Made by a program: the position numbers and the translations under genes
Shown here: piece by piece, positions 54,398 through 64,000 of the stretch
Layout: each line of letters opens with the position of its first letter
How positions within the stretch are numbered: position 1 is the stretch's first letter
Notes under the pieces: model-generated
Seen by the model: only the letters and a program-made list of their open reading frames with translations
What the model was told of the DNA's origin: nothing
Databases searched by the model: none
DNA from: Guillardia theta CCMP2712
Taxonomy: Eukaryota > Cryptophyceae > Pyrenomonadales > Geminigeraceae
NCBI RefSeq assembly: GCF_000315625.1
Contig: NW_005434669.1
Location: forward strand, 557,061-621,060
Length of the DNA stretch: 64,000 nucleotides
Direction of reading: 5' to 3'

Positions 54398-55675
54398 ATG
54401 AGAAACCAAGCAGCGCTGGCAATGGTTGCAGGAGGGTTGTGGGTAGGGGGCATGCAGGGAGCAGCTTTCGTCGTCATGCTGCTAGGAGGTATTTCCTCCT
54501 TCCCATCCTCCCCTGCTATGCTTCTTCCTCTTGCCTCGCTTCGTCTCGTGACCTCGACCAGTCTGCTCTGCAATTATTCACTCCTGCCATGCTTGCAGTG
54601 GGCATCTTCCTGCTGAAGTCGATCATATCGCCAACGCTCGGCGTCGTCCCTGTGGACATGACAGGTCAGGTTGTGATCGTGACAGGAGGAAACAGTGGCT
54701 GCGGGCTAGAGACCGTCAGGTCAGCACGGGTGGTGACCAGGGGTTCAGACTGAGCTCAATCTTATCAGGATGTTGGCTGGATGGAATGCTACTGTGATCA
54801 TGGCCTGCCGCGATGAGAAGCGAGGAGAGATGGCGGCAAAGGACGTGCGATCTTCTTTGAGCCCTTCGAGCAAGGGGGAGGTAGCTCCTGCTGATCCCGC
54901 TGCCCCCTACCTAACGGTCTCAAGGTGCTGGTGTGGAAACTTGACCTTGAATCCTTCGATAGCATTCGAACTTTCGCTCAGAAGTTCCGAGCAAGCGGTG
55001 AAGCTTTCACACCCGATGTCTTGCAAGAAGGCTGACCTGCCCAGGCATGCAACTGAATGTGCTGATAAACAATGCGGGGGTGCGATACCATGCTTTGGAA
55101 ATAACGCAAGATGGAATAGAGCTGCACTATCAGGTCTGAGAGTTGTTGAAGATAGTTCGAGGTCCTGACTGAGTGCAAGGTCAACCATCTGGGACACTTC
55201 TTGTTGAGTATCGAACTCCTTGAGCCTATGAAGAAAGCAGCACGGAATGGTCGGAGAGCAAGGTCATCACCTTCTACTTTTACCTCTCCTCTCAACTCTC
55301 TTGGTGCGTGCTAACTCCCGGCTCATGACACCAGGATTGTACATGTTTCAAGCTCAGCCCACCATTTCGGAGTGATAGAGAGCAGCGTATACTCGTCCAA
55401 GATAAGGAACACCGACGAGTCGTCCTTCAAGGCAGCCTTGCAGCCAAGCCGTTCATCTCCTCACGCTTGAAGCAGCGCCGGATGAAGGAGAGCGTCGAAG
55501 GAGTCTACGGAGACACCAAATTGATGCAGGTGTGAGACAGCAAACTTGGTCTCAGCGTGCTGATGCCTGGCAGGTGGTGATATCGAGGGAGATGGATCGA
55601 AGGCTGTCCGAGTACGGCATCAACTCCTACGCTGTGCATCCAGGCGAGATTTCGCACTTGTCGGCCATCATGTGA
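54398..55675 (+). CDS. Short-chain dehydrogenase/reductase, retinol-dehydrogenase-like
   Basis: NAD(P)-dependent oxidoreductase of the SDR family. Exons 54398-54488, 54599-54719, 54769-54880, 54925-54997, 55045-55133, 55180-55252, 55335-55381, 55432-55530, 55575-55675. Motifs in order: an N-terminal hydrophobic segment (ALAMVAGGLWVGG), Rossmann TGGNSGCG, CRDEKRGE, LVWKLDLESFDS, NNAG, VNHLGHFLLSIELL, IVHVSSSAH with the catalytic Ser, and VYGDTK as the YxxxK site, then GINSYAVHPG. The layout fits RDH11/WWOX-type SDRs at an ER or plastid membrane. The join before the catalytic Tyr works in frame only if the intron 55382-55431 (50 bp) begins GC; the sequence gcagc is repeated at both its ends. 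The C-terminus after VHPG is short, so a further 3' exon is possible. Confidence 0.85.
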
Positions 55676-56325
55676 TGAGAGCAGCAGGTTTTGTGAAGAC
55701 TTCCTTCGGAAAGCGAGACAAGAGATGGTGAGGAGTGAGGTAGCGTCACAAGGCTGTCGCTGAGCCTCCACGAACAGGCTCCAAACTTTCCTTGTCCTCA
55801 CTAGACCCCTGCTTGCCAGAGACCCGATGCAGGTCTGGTGCCCTCCTCTTCCAGTCCCTGCCCCTCAGCTTCCCCTCCCTCCCTCCCTGTTTGATCGAGT
55901 GGTTGGGGCGCAGGGGGCGATGACCCAAGTGTATGCGGCTACATCTCGTGAGCTCGAGGGACGCGGGGGACTGTGAGAGAGCACGCGCAGAGAAAGCTTG
56001 ACCATGACGGTGATGCTGCAGATATCTTGATAATTGCAAAGTCGCAACTGCGTCAACTCTATCCCAGGATGCAGCACTGGCGAAATGGCTGTGGAACACA
56101 AGCATGGATCTGATTTCTGTTTGAAAGCACGAGGAGGAATAGGAAGTTAGAGTGTCAGCATGCGAGGTTTCTTTATGTATTAATCACGCAGAGCACATCT
56201 CTGCTTCAGACTGAGCATAGACCGGCACGCACTTGTCCCATCTTCACTCCCTCCTTGTAGATTGTTTGTATCATCCACCTGGAAGAGAGTGAGAGGTGAG
56301 ACGAGGAGAGCAGTCTAGTCAGTCT

Positions 56326-58899
56326 TCACCTCCTGATGAGGTCGATGTCTTTCTGGGAGAAGTCAAACTTTCTTCCGATGCTCAGGTAGGCAGCGAACAT
56401 GCAGGCGAACACCTGTGTGCTGGTCACCTTCAACCGCCTCCTTCCCATCCCTCCTACCCCGCAGTCGCAGCAGTTCAGCTGCCGAGGGACCTCGTCTCTC
56501 GAGGGGAGAGGCGCTTCCAGACCGACATGTCCTCGTCCTGCGACCGGCGACTTGTCAGGCATCAGTCAAGCAGACGGCGAGGAGGGAGCACCACGCTCTG
56601 CTTGTCCTTCAGCTCATCCTTGATCCACCTGTGCAGGTTGTCGTGTACGTCCCTTCCTCGCGTGTCAGCAGCACATCTGAGGGCATGACGGCAACTCACT
56701 CGTGCTTGTTGGAGCCCAACGAGTCGTAGACCTGGCGAGCAGTCAGCGCCACTTGCTCGTAGACCCTCCAAGTTGCGCCACCTCCGTCCTCTTGTTCTTG
56801 AAGTCGATGCAAGCGCAGAACCAGTGAACGTTGTCCTGGTTGATGGGGATGATCTGATAGCGGGTAGTGAGGCAAGGCTTCGTCAGGGGCCAAGAAGAGA
56901 TTGTTGAGGAGCAGGGACCAACCATCTTGTCACAATCGAAGACGTTAATCTTCTTCGTCCACCTGGTCTCGCATCTCAGAGAAGATGTTCACACCCCAAG
57001 CAACTCGGTGTCACCTCCGCACATTCTTGTAGCTGTACACCTTGTTCTCTTCATCCAGAAGCTTTGTGTAAAAATATGTGTTTGCAAACCAGCATCTCGG
57101 TCCCTATGGTTGCCGTCATCGAGCGCTGAGAAGGAAGGACGAGCCTCACCATCTCCTTCTCCTTCCCAGGCTCACAAGGTTTCGGCATCTTTCCTTGGGA
57201 CCCTCCACCATGCTCCTCCCTCCACCACTCGAGCCACCAAGTGATGACCTTCGATTAACCGGTAAGAGAAGAGAGAGGGAGAAGGAGAGAGGCAGAGGAC
57301 GAGGGGAGGCAGCACACTTCTACCTCACTGTTCAACCAAACGCCGTCTCGCATGCACTCCAGCTTTTCTCTCGTCACGTCGATGTCAAATCGATCAGCGA
57401 TGAGCTCCTTCTCTCCATGTCACTCAGGGATGTGGCAATTGGTGACATTCACCTTTGGTCCGAGCTGAGCCAGTATGGTATCCAGCAACCTGGACATCGG
57501 AGGATAAACATCAGGCAGCAGCAAAAGTTGCGCCCACCGGCCATCCACTGATCCTCCTCTCGCTAACTCCAAGGGAGTTTTGGGTCCTGCAGGAAGAAAG
57601 TGAGGCGAGAGCGACGAGAAATCAGCCTGACAGTCACCTTCGGTCACCGCAGAAGCAGACAACTGAGACGTCAAGGCTTGCAGTTTGGCCTGCAGATACA
57701 ACGTCATCATGACGTCATCACACAAGAAGGAGAAAAGGACCTCATATTCTTCTTTTTGCAGCTGCTTCTCGAGCTCTACATCAGCAAGCTTCCTCTCGAG
57801 CAGGGCCTGGAGGACGCAAAGAAACAGACATCAAGTCAGGTCAAGGACCTCGCCAGGTAGTGAGATAGACGTGTCAAGTCTGACTTACAGTTTTCAACAA
57901 GATCCGCTCATGCACATTCATAGGCAGATACTGCGTCACTGAGTTCAGATGGCTGCACGGTATCACAAAGAGATTCCAAACCAGAGGACGAGAGGTCGGG
58001 CTTTCCTGGCCCAACCCTTCCGCCACCATCCCCCGCCTCTTCGACTCATCATCATGCACGCCGTTCTTCTCCCTCATGGAGTTGAGGTGCCAGGGGTTAC
58101 CCCAGGACTGCGGCGCTTGTCTGCTGCGGGTAACTAGGAGGCAAGCACAAGGATAGCAGCACACCTGTGCGCGAGGGGACTTGAGCGGAACGCGTTCCAG
58201 GTGGGGGAGAACTCGTGGGGGGAGTGGCTGCTCTCTTTGTAGTGCTTCTCCTGCATCCGGATGCTCCGATGGCTCTCAGAGACCCTGCAGCAAACTCAAC
58301 ATCCCCCGATGACAAGCCAGGCGGGAGAAGCGAAGGAGGGAGGGAAGCGATTGGCAAGGCGGAGAAGAGGGAAGGATTGGAGCAGAGGAAGTGTTTAACA
58401 AGAGGATGCACAAAGGAGCAGATTGGTAAAGAGGAGGCAGTATTGATGGTGAAAGAGGAGGAGGAGGAGGTGGTGGTGGTGGTGGTAGTGGAGGAGGAGG
58501 AGGAGGAGGAGGAGGAATATCTCGCCTCATCTTCCTGTCTCTCTTTTCCGCGAAGCCCAACTGTTCAGGGCTGCAAATTGTCTTGGGTAACAGGATATTG
58601 TCTCCGTCTACACCAGCAGGTGAACTCTGAGGAAAGAATCAACGCAGGTGCAGCCCTGAAATAACTCGAAGACCTTGAGCGGGGGCTCGATCCTGTAGAT
58701 TGGGGTCGACCGATCTGCGTCCGACGTCTCAAGAGGGAGGAGAAACGAGGGAAGTTTCTACGCAAGTGAATCCTAAAGCTTGCCGGACTCGACAGCATTG
58801 CGGGGGAAGGGTCTGCGAGCGAGCGGGAAGCATTCGTTGAAGTGCCCTTTGCACTATGAACCCCGTTGCTGGAGGCGACATATGCGTCTTGCTCGCCAT
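56326..58899 (-). CDS. Ulp1/SENP-type SUMO protease (C48)
   Basis: Predicted cysteine protease that matures or removes SUMO. The catalytic domain is clear on the minus strand: VTREKLECMRDGVWLNSE (57370-57315), YFYTKLLDEENKVYS (about 57070-57020), RYQIIPINQDNVHW with the catalytic His (about 56850), CACIDFKNKR, VYDSLGSNKHE with the catalytic Asp, LHRWIKDELKDKQ, then VPRQLNCCDCGV with the Gln and catalytic Cys (56500), and FDFSQKDIDLIRR before the stop at 56326. An N-terminal part with LERKLADVELEKQL (about 57800) and other exons extends upstream; ATG 58899 (MASKTHMSPPATG) is a tentative start, joined by GTAGAAAC...GACGCAG. The (gag)n repeat at 58459-58515 lies in an intron or linker. N-terminal exon structure is not resolved. 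Confidence 0.8.
58459..58515. repeat. (gag)n/(gtg)n triplet microsatellite
   Basis: A run of gag, then gtg, then gag triplets. It creates poly-Glu (+) and poly-Pro (-) frames that I do not count as genes. Confidence 0.9.
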
Positions 58900-59982
58900 G
58901 TGAGAGGATGTTCAACAGACAAGAGAGCACGCACTCGATCTCGATCCATAAGTCGACGCATGAGACTCGAACACGCCAGTCGTGCCTTGACGGACGCCTG
59001 ATAAATGTAAACATGACATAGAAGCAGCAGGTCAGCCTACTGGACGCCGGCCTCTTGCTGTCATGGTTCCTCTCCCCGTTTTCAAAGCTTGCGCGCATCC
59101 TCTTGCTGGTTCTGGAGTCTTCTCAAGGGTCAGGCGTAAGTTGGGTGAGATTCCATGAAATGCCTTCACTCGTAGACTTTCGCTTCCGTTCCGTCTGCCC
59201 TACTAAGCTTTCCTAGTAATGCGCAGTAAAAGAACCATTCACGCCACGCTCAAGCCACGTACCCACAAGGAACCGATAGTTTGTGATAGCGTTACTCCAA
59301 GTAACGTAATCATTCACCTGATGAGAGCACACGAGAGGAGGATGCGTCAGGTATGCACGTGCTGCACAAGCAAGAAGGAAGAGAGATATTCCTCCGCTTA
59401 CCCTTCACTCGGTTGCTGCAACCTCAGCACATAGACGAAGAGAGGAGATGTAACAGCACTGCTGCTAGAATGTCAATCACTCAAACATGCCATCTCCCTC
59501 GGTCAATCCCAAACCCTCTCGATCCTCACAGCCAACACAGACCATGCAAGTATCGAAAGAGCAGAAGCCGCTTCACGCATGTCGTTGCGGTTGACATGAG
59601 ACCATGAACACCAGTCTCCTTGTGTTTGTCTCTACGGCATGATCTCCTCTGATCATCTACACGTCCTCCTCTTCCCTCACTCCCCTCCTTCTTGACCGCC
59701 TCCGCGCGCTCACATAGCGGAAGGGATGAGGAAATCCTGGAGACACTTGGATGGTGGGGTAGTGTACCAGTCAGTGTTGGAGAGCTTAGTGGTGGGTGAT
59801 TGACTACGGGTACATATACCAGGTGAAATACTAGTAAATATGGGGGTAATGAACGAAGGCGAGTAACTTTCCATACAGCATGGTACTTGTGTTTGACAGG
59901 TTTGATAGAGGGGTGGGTGGGGGGCAGTCTGCTTGGAACAGAGCGGGGATGGGGCCCGAATTACCCTCAGCTCTACTAGGCT

Positions 59983-61720
59983 ATGGCAGAGACTTTCGAT
60001 TTTCGGTCGGACACGGTGACGAAGCCAACGACGACGATGAAGACGAAGATGGTGGAGAGCGAAGTTGGGGACGACGTGTTCGGAGATGATCCCACAGTGA
60101 TCGCTCTCGAAGAAGAGTGTGCTCGCTTGTTCGAGAAGGAAGCGGGTTGTTGCCTCGATTGTATCCCACGTCGATGACCCAGAACGGCAGGCTTGTTCGT
60201 GCCCTCCGGGACCATGGGGAACTTGATTGCGGTCATGGTTCACTGTGATAGCAGAGGAAGTGAAGTCATCTTGGGTAGCAAGAACCATCTTGTTGTCTAC
60301 GAGCAGGTCGAGCCTTGTCAATTGTTTCTCCTGTTGAGTGAGAATTGCAGGGAGGCATGTCGACCATAGCAGGAGTTCACCCGAGGCAGCTCAAGACGGA
60401 GGAAGAGCATGACAGGTAGAGAAAAGTACGCTGTGAGCCCGGCTCCTTGACATCCTCCACAGCTCGACCCCAGTTGGAGGGATATCGCTGAAAGAGATCG
60501 AGGAGAATATCAGGGTCGACGACGTTCACTTTCCAAGAACAAGGTGAGCATGTCCTCGGGAATGTTTCATTCGCCTTGCATGCAATTTAACTGCTAGCAA
60601 GTCTCGCCCGTACCTCAACCATCCCCGCACCTTCTCTGACGTCCTTTCGTGGCGATCTCGATGACATTCGCTCAAGGCTTGTCTGCCTGGAAAACACGCA
60701 CAATCTCTGCGGTGGAGTTGCTTTGCCGGTGGATTATATCGACAAGGTTGGATCGTTATGTAGAGCACACGGGTGAGGAGCAAGGAGTGTCGGGGGGCTC
60801 GTGGTGATGTTGAGTGGCAGATTGAAACTTCACATGGACGGAGCTCGAATCTTTAACGCGGCCACCGCGACTCAAACCTCCGTCGCTCGGATATGCCGCG
60901 ATTGCGACAGGTTGATTGCTCAATGAGAAGCTTGCAACGCTCAGTCTCCTCTTCCTCCAGCGTGTCTGTGTGCCTGAGCAAAGGGCTGGCGTCTCCTGTT
61001 GGAACGGTCTTGCTGGGGACGAAAGGTAGAGGTTCACAAGTGTGCAGTAGAGGATCTTAGAGGTTGACCAGACTTCATCCGGTCTGCACGGCGCATGAGA
61101 AAGGAAGGAGAGACAGGGATGAAGACACTGACGTGCTGACAGCTGGAGCAGGTGCTGGGCGGGGGGATGCGACAAGCTGGAGTGCTTGCTGCATGTGGCC
61201 TCGTGTCCCTCCGCGAGATGACGAGTCGGCTACAAGAGGACCACAACAATGCCAGGCTCCTTGCCGAGGGACTTTCTCAGGTCCTGCTGTCAGGACAGGA
61301 GAGAGCTGGTCCTGACCCACTTCCTTAGATTGCTGGGGTTGAAGTTGACTTGCTGTCGGTTCAGACAAACATCGGTAGGACTCGGCTTGCATCGGCTCGT
61401 TTGAGAGCCTCCTGCCAGTTTACTTCCGATTGACTAAAGGAGGAGCCAGACAGCTTGCTGCAGATCTCAAGACCAGGTAAGGTTACGGGCCTCTGCAAGG
61501 AGGCAGAGTGTGAGAGGGCGGATGGGAGAGCTCATTTGTTGCACTGAACTGACGACAGAGGGTTGCTGATTGGAGCCAAAGATGACTTTGTTTGCCGCGC
61601 AGTGCTTCATTACATGGTAACTGCGATGATATCCTATGAGACATGGAGTCTGACGACTTTTAGCTTGACCGGGCAGCTGTAGAGCGTCTGCTTGAGAACA
61701 TCCGCAACCTCGTGGTTTGA
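59983..61720 (+). CDS. L-threonine (low-specificity) aldolase
   Basis: PLP enzyme that cleaves threonine or allo-threonine to glycine and acetaldehyde. Thirteen exons: 59983-60145, 60191-60306, 60351-60415, 60463-60543, 60677-60772, 60821-60910, 60961-61025, 61072-61103, 61152-61280, 61329-61374, 61419-61476, 61559-61616, 61664-61720; 351 residues. Motifs: [48 protein letters not shown] with the stacking His, [45 protein letters not shown] with the PLP lysine, [13 protein letters not shown] and QTNIVYFRL. All active-site residues I can place are present. No targeting peptide, so probably cytosolic. The intron 61104-61151 (48 bp, phase 0) starts GAAGGA, not GT; both flanking exons are fixed by the family alignment (RRMRK/VLGGG). 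Confidence 0.95.
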
Positions 61721-62327
61721 GTTCGCCCGCCCGTAGCCCACTTTTGCTCAAGTCTATCGGGTCGTGAAGGTTTCTCTCGAGCTAAGTGAATGAGACGAGC
61801 TCTTGATCTGGCTCAGATCCCTTGAGACTGGCCCCGTCCTCTCACTTCTTGCTGGGAGGGCCGAAGGAGTACATGGGCTTGCCTTGAAGGGTCCGGATGG
61901 CTCGAATGAGAATGCCCTGGCGGTTCTAGTCAGTCACTAAACGGGCAGCAGGGTCAAGGTCTCGAGGACAAGCACCATGAGGGCTCCTGGCAGAAGCAAG
62001 ATTGAGAGAGCCACCTCAGCTGCCATCAGCCTGCTGGTCGATTAGCGACCTCCTGCGATTGAGATGCGCCCACCTCATCGTATGCAGGAGGAGAGACGGT
62101 GTAGCTTCCGAGTTAGCCTCAGAGCCTAGAGGAACAAGACTCAGCCAGAGGAGGGGCGTCTGTGAGCTGGAGGAGGGGCGTCTGTGAGCTGGAAGGGGGG
62201 CAGGTCGACTCACTGGGACCCACAACTCGAAAGGGCTTAAGCCTCAAGCTCCCTTGCCATGCGACATGTCGATATACAGACACGAGAGCTGCTCTGTAGC
62301 CCGCGGACATGGCCCGAGCAAGACTTC
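61721..62327. other. Spacer between threonine aldolase and GGCT-like gene
   Basis: About 600 bp without a supported gene. It holds a perfect 22-bp tandem duplication at 62149-62192 (unit aggaggggcgtctgtgagct with gg). Convergent 3' ends of two genes flank it; the GGCT-like gene may extend into 62237-62327 under an alternative splice. Confidence 0.4.
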
Positions 62328-63152
62328 CTATCCAGCCTGTGATCCTTCAGATGTGAGCAAAAGCAAGCGCGTGGGACCTTTTCTGTCCCTGGCGAAGCCT
62401 CCGCCCTGTCGGAACAAGAAGATAGAGAATTGAAGGTAGCATGCGCAGATAAGCTGTAGGATCTTGGTAGGGTTGGAACTGGGGATGTTTTGAATATAGT
62501 CGATCCATGCAGGAGCAAGTCCGGAGTCTCTCGCTCCCTTGAGCATGATGTCCTTGTAACGAGCTGACGGCGGGAGCTCATACGGTTTGGCCGAGTGAGA
62601 AGAAGCAGTGAAAGCAATAGCCTTCACTTCCCTCCCGTCGTACGTCTTAGCGAGCACCACGGTCTCGTCGTATGGCGGCTTGGCAGCTGACCCTCCTTCC
62701 GACAGCCACAAGCGCTCATACTCCTCCCTGCCCAGCTCCAGCAGCAGCCCATGGCAGCATTCGTCGCTTGTTGCACTGGTCAGCGCTGCCATGCCGGGTT
62801 CGAGTGGGGGGAACATGGGCATGTTGAAGGCCAATCTGAATCCCTCGACATATGCTGGGCATGTCGACTTGGTGGTGATGGCAGTGCCGTTGGCGCCTCG
62901 GGAGTTGCGCTTGTCTGGGCTGAGGTTGCTCCCGAACGCAAAGTTGTAAACGACGTCAGCCTGGACTTCTCTTGGCCTGGACCTCTCGGAGCCCACAGAA
63001 GTAGATGGAGGCCTTGGCTCCGTGATGGACATGGAGAGCGTCCTCAAGTTTCTCCTCGTGAGTCTTGAAGGGCAGGTTGTCGGGAAGGAGACGAAAGCTG
63101 AGGCAAGAGAAAAAGCTTGAAGCAAAGAGAGGGCAAGGTAGAGGAAGCGCAT
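62328..63152 (-). CDS. Gamma-glutamylcyclotransferase-like protein, plastid-targeted
   Basis: GGCT-fold protein, likely acting on gamma-glutamyl peptides or a related substrate. ATG 63152 opens MRFLYLALSLLQAFSLASAF: a signal peptide ending ASA, then Phe, then a Ser/Thr/Arg-rich transit peptide (PTTCPSRLTRRNLRTLS). This is the red-lineage complex-plastid signature. The fold signature YNFAFGSNLSPDKR (usual Y.AYGSN) follows, then GFRLAFNMPMFPP, LLLELGREEYERL and SARYKDIMLKGARDSGL. The expected catalytic Glu of GGCT may be in ELGREEYE; I cannot be certain. The uninterrupted frame ends at 62328; a possible intron (GTTCCAACC...CCGACAG, about 62493-62425) would change the last 60 residues and end at 62237. 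It is divergent from the next gene, 180 bp apart. Confidence 0.8.
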   Translation of the reverse strand: MRFLYLALSLLQAFSLASAFVSFPTTCPSRLTRRNLRTLSMSITEPRPPSTSVGSERSRPREVQADVVYNFAFGSNLSPDKRNSRGANGTAITTKSTCPAYVEGFRLAFNMPMFPPLEPGMAALTSATSDECCHGLLLELGREEYERLWLSEGGSAAKPPYDETVVLAKTYDGREVKAIAFTASSHSAKPYELPPSARYKDIMLKGARDSGLAPAWIDYIQNIPSSNPTKILQLICACYLQFSIFLFRQGGGFARDRKGPTRLLLLTSEGSQAG

Positions 63153-63332
63153 GGTGTTTGAAGCTAGAAAGTTGGATGTTCTTCCCTGCCTGCTCCTTGA
63201 TCTCACACTGTCTCTTCTCTCACTCTCACAAATAAGCTCCTTGTCTCTTCTCTCTCACTCTCAAACAAACTCCCCTCCCCTCGTTAATCTTGTTTATATC
63301 TTAGGTTGGACTCATACCGCCCGCAGTGCGCC

Positions 63333-64000
63333 ATGGGCCACGGAGCAATGGCGGCGGCAGGGACAGCGAACGCCGTGAGGATGGCGGAGGCGAGATGCAG
63401 GAGTGCGATAATGGAAGCCATGGCAGAGGTAGAGAAGATGCTGCGCATGCTGCCGCTTCAAGCACGAGAGAGGCGGGTGGGCATGAGGCAACGATGCTCC
63501 TGGGAAAGGGACTCTGCTGGAGACAATTCAGGGGAGCATGCGATGATGGGGGGCGTGCAGAGGGAGGAGAAGGGAGAGCAGCAGCTGACGATGGCAGTGA
63601 CTCTTGCTTGCCTTCCTGTAGGGGGGTGACTGCAACGGGAAGCTCTCCTCAGACCGGCTGACGCAGATCGTGAGGAAGGAAGGATGGCCTGCGGCCTTTC
63701 GGCGAGTGTGTCCGTCATGTGCCCTCCTCTGCTCATCCCTGCGGCAGACCTCTGATGTGGGCGAACTGCGGTAACGCGTTGAAGAAGAAGGCGGAGGATG
63801 AGAGCGGCATCACCTACCCGGCCTTGTGAGGATCAGACGGGGGGGTGGCGACCGGCGCTGATGGACATGCAGGCTGGCGTTCCGAAGGCCGCCACAATCC
63901 AACACGTAAGAGAGGGAGGGAGGGAGGGAGGGAGGGAGGGAGGGAGGGAGGGAGGGAGGGAGGGAGGGAGGGAGGGAGGGAGGGAGGGAGGAAGGAAGGG
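63333..64000 (+). CDS. Partial gene, EF-hand-like segment, runs off window
   Basis: ATG 63333 in good context opens MGHGAMAAAGTANAVRMAEA, a helical Ala/Met/Glu-rich start. A later exon after CTTCCTGTAG (about 63629) reads GDCNGKLSSDRLTQIVRKEG, resembling one EF-hand loop. Further exon pieces lie at about 63746-63830 and about 63870-63905. The window ends in a repeat, so product and end are unknown. Confidence 0.4.
63908..63994. repeat. (aggg)n tetranucleotide microsatellite
   Basis: About 20 units of gagg/aggg running to the end of the window. G-rich on the + strand, so quadruplex-capable. Confidence 0.97.

Noticed and set aside
58276-58560. Poly-Pro minus-strand and poly-Glu plus-strand frames
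   Set aside because: They are products of the (gag)n/(gtg)n microsatellite.

Overview
The window reads as nuclear DNA of a photosynthetic protist with a red-lineage secondary plastid, most likely a cryptophyte such as Guillardia theta (inference; no search could be run). Support: nearly every gene is cut by many small introns, mostly 44-60 bp; genes are dense on both strands and often divergent; two metabolic genes (transketolase, gamma-glutamylcyclotransferase-like) start with a signal peptide followed by a transit peptide, and one has the ASA-F junction typical of such plastids; there are a mitochondrial ribosomal protein, a SUMO protease, an RBR ubiquitin ligase, C2-domain and bestrophin proteins. 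No bacterial operons, CRISPR array, prophage or tRNA gene was seen.

Layout. 1-1.9 kb: no clear gene. 1.9-4.0 kb (-): coiled-coil gene. 4.25-6.5 kb (-): plastid transketolase. 6.6-7.56 kb: gene-free, G-rich. 7.6-8.4 kb (+): Nudix hydrolase. 8.6-10.9 kb (-): unknown coiled-coil gene. 11.25-13.8 kb (+): copine-like C2 protein. 14.0-16.05 kb (-): GT92-like glycosyltransferase. 16.6-17.6 kb (+): coiled-coil protein. 17.95-20.36 kb (-): secreted Cys-rich protein with a Mid1/NALF-like motif, head to head with 20.5-22.85 kb (+): bestrophin channel fused to a coiled coil and a C-terminal PDZ domain. 23.5-26.0 kb (+): unknown gene ending in a 20-bp minisatellite. 26.7-27.2 kb (+): mitoribosomal mL54. 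27.5-32.0 kb (-): large disordered protein, divergent from 32.5-35.05 kb (+): Tudor/ubiquitin-like/WW protein. 35.3-36.2 kb (+): tail-anchored protein with beta-sandwich repeats. 36.2-38.9 kb: poorly resolved. 38.9-39.5 kb (+): EF-hand protein. 39.5-42 kb: gene-poor. 42.1-42.8 kb (+): zinc-finger-like protein. 43.3-44.6 kb (+): TenA. 44.8-46.3 kb (+): unknown. 46.3-47.2 kb (-): R3H protein. 47.8-48.4 kb (+) and 49.8-50.1 kb (-): two small proteins sharing a W..(I/M)F and a K-V-x-F motif. 50.6-53.7 kb (+): RNF14-type RBR E3 ligase. 54.4-55.7 kb (+): short-chain dehydrogenase. 56.3-58.9 kb (-): Ulp1/SENP protease. 60.0-61.7 kb (+): L-threonine aldolase. 62.3-63.15 kb (-): plastid GGCT-like protein, divergent from a partial gene that leaves the window at 64 kb.

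The genes do not form one pathway. Some local themes: a divergent pair of membrane or channel-associated genes at 20.4 kb, three ubiquitin/SUMO-linked genes (32.5, 50.6 and 56.3 kb), and vitamin/amino-acid metabolism (TenA, threonine aldolase, GGCT). Splicing was worked out by hand from reading frame, GT-AG ends and family fit. Several junctions work only with GC-AG or GA-AG introns of normal length; I consider this, the bestrophin-PDZ fusion with its divergent neighbour, and the Tudor-Ubl-WW architecture the most interesting observations. Start codons of multi-exon genes without a recognised family are provisional.
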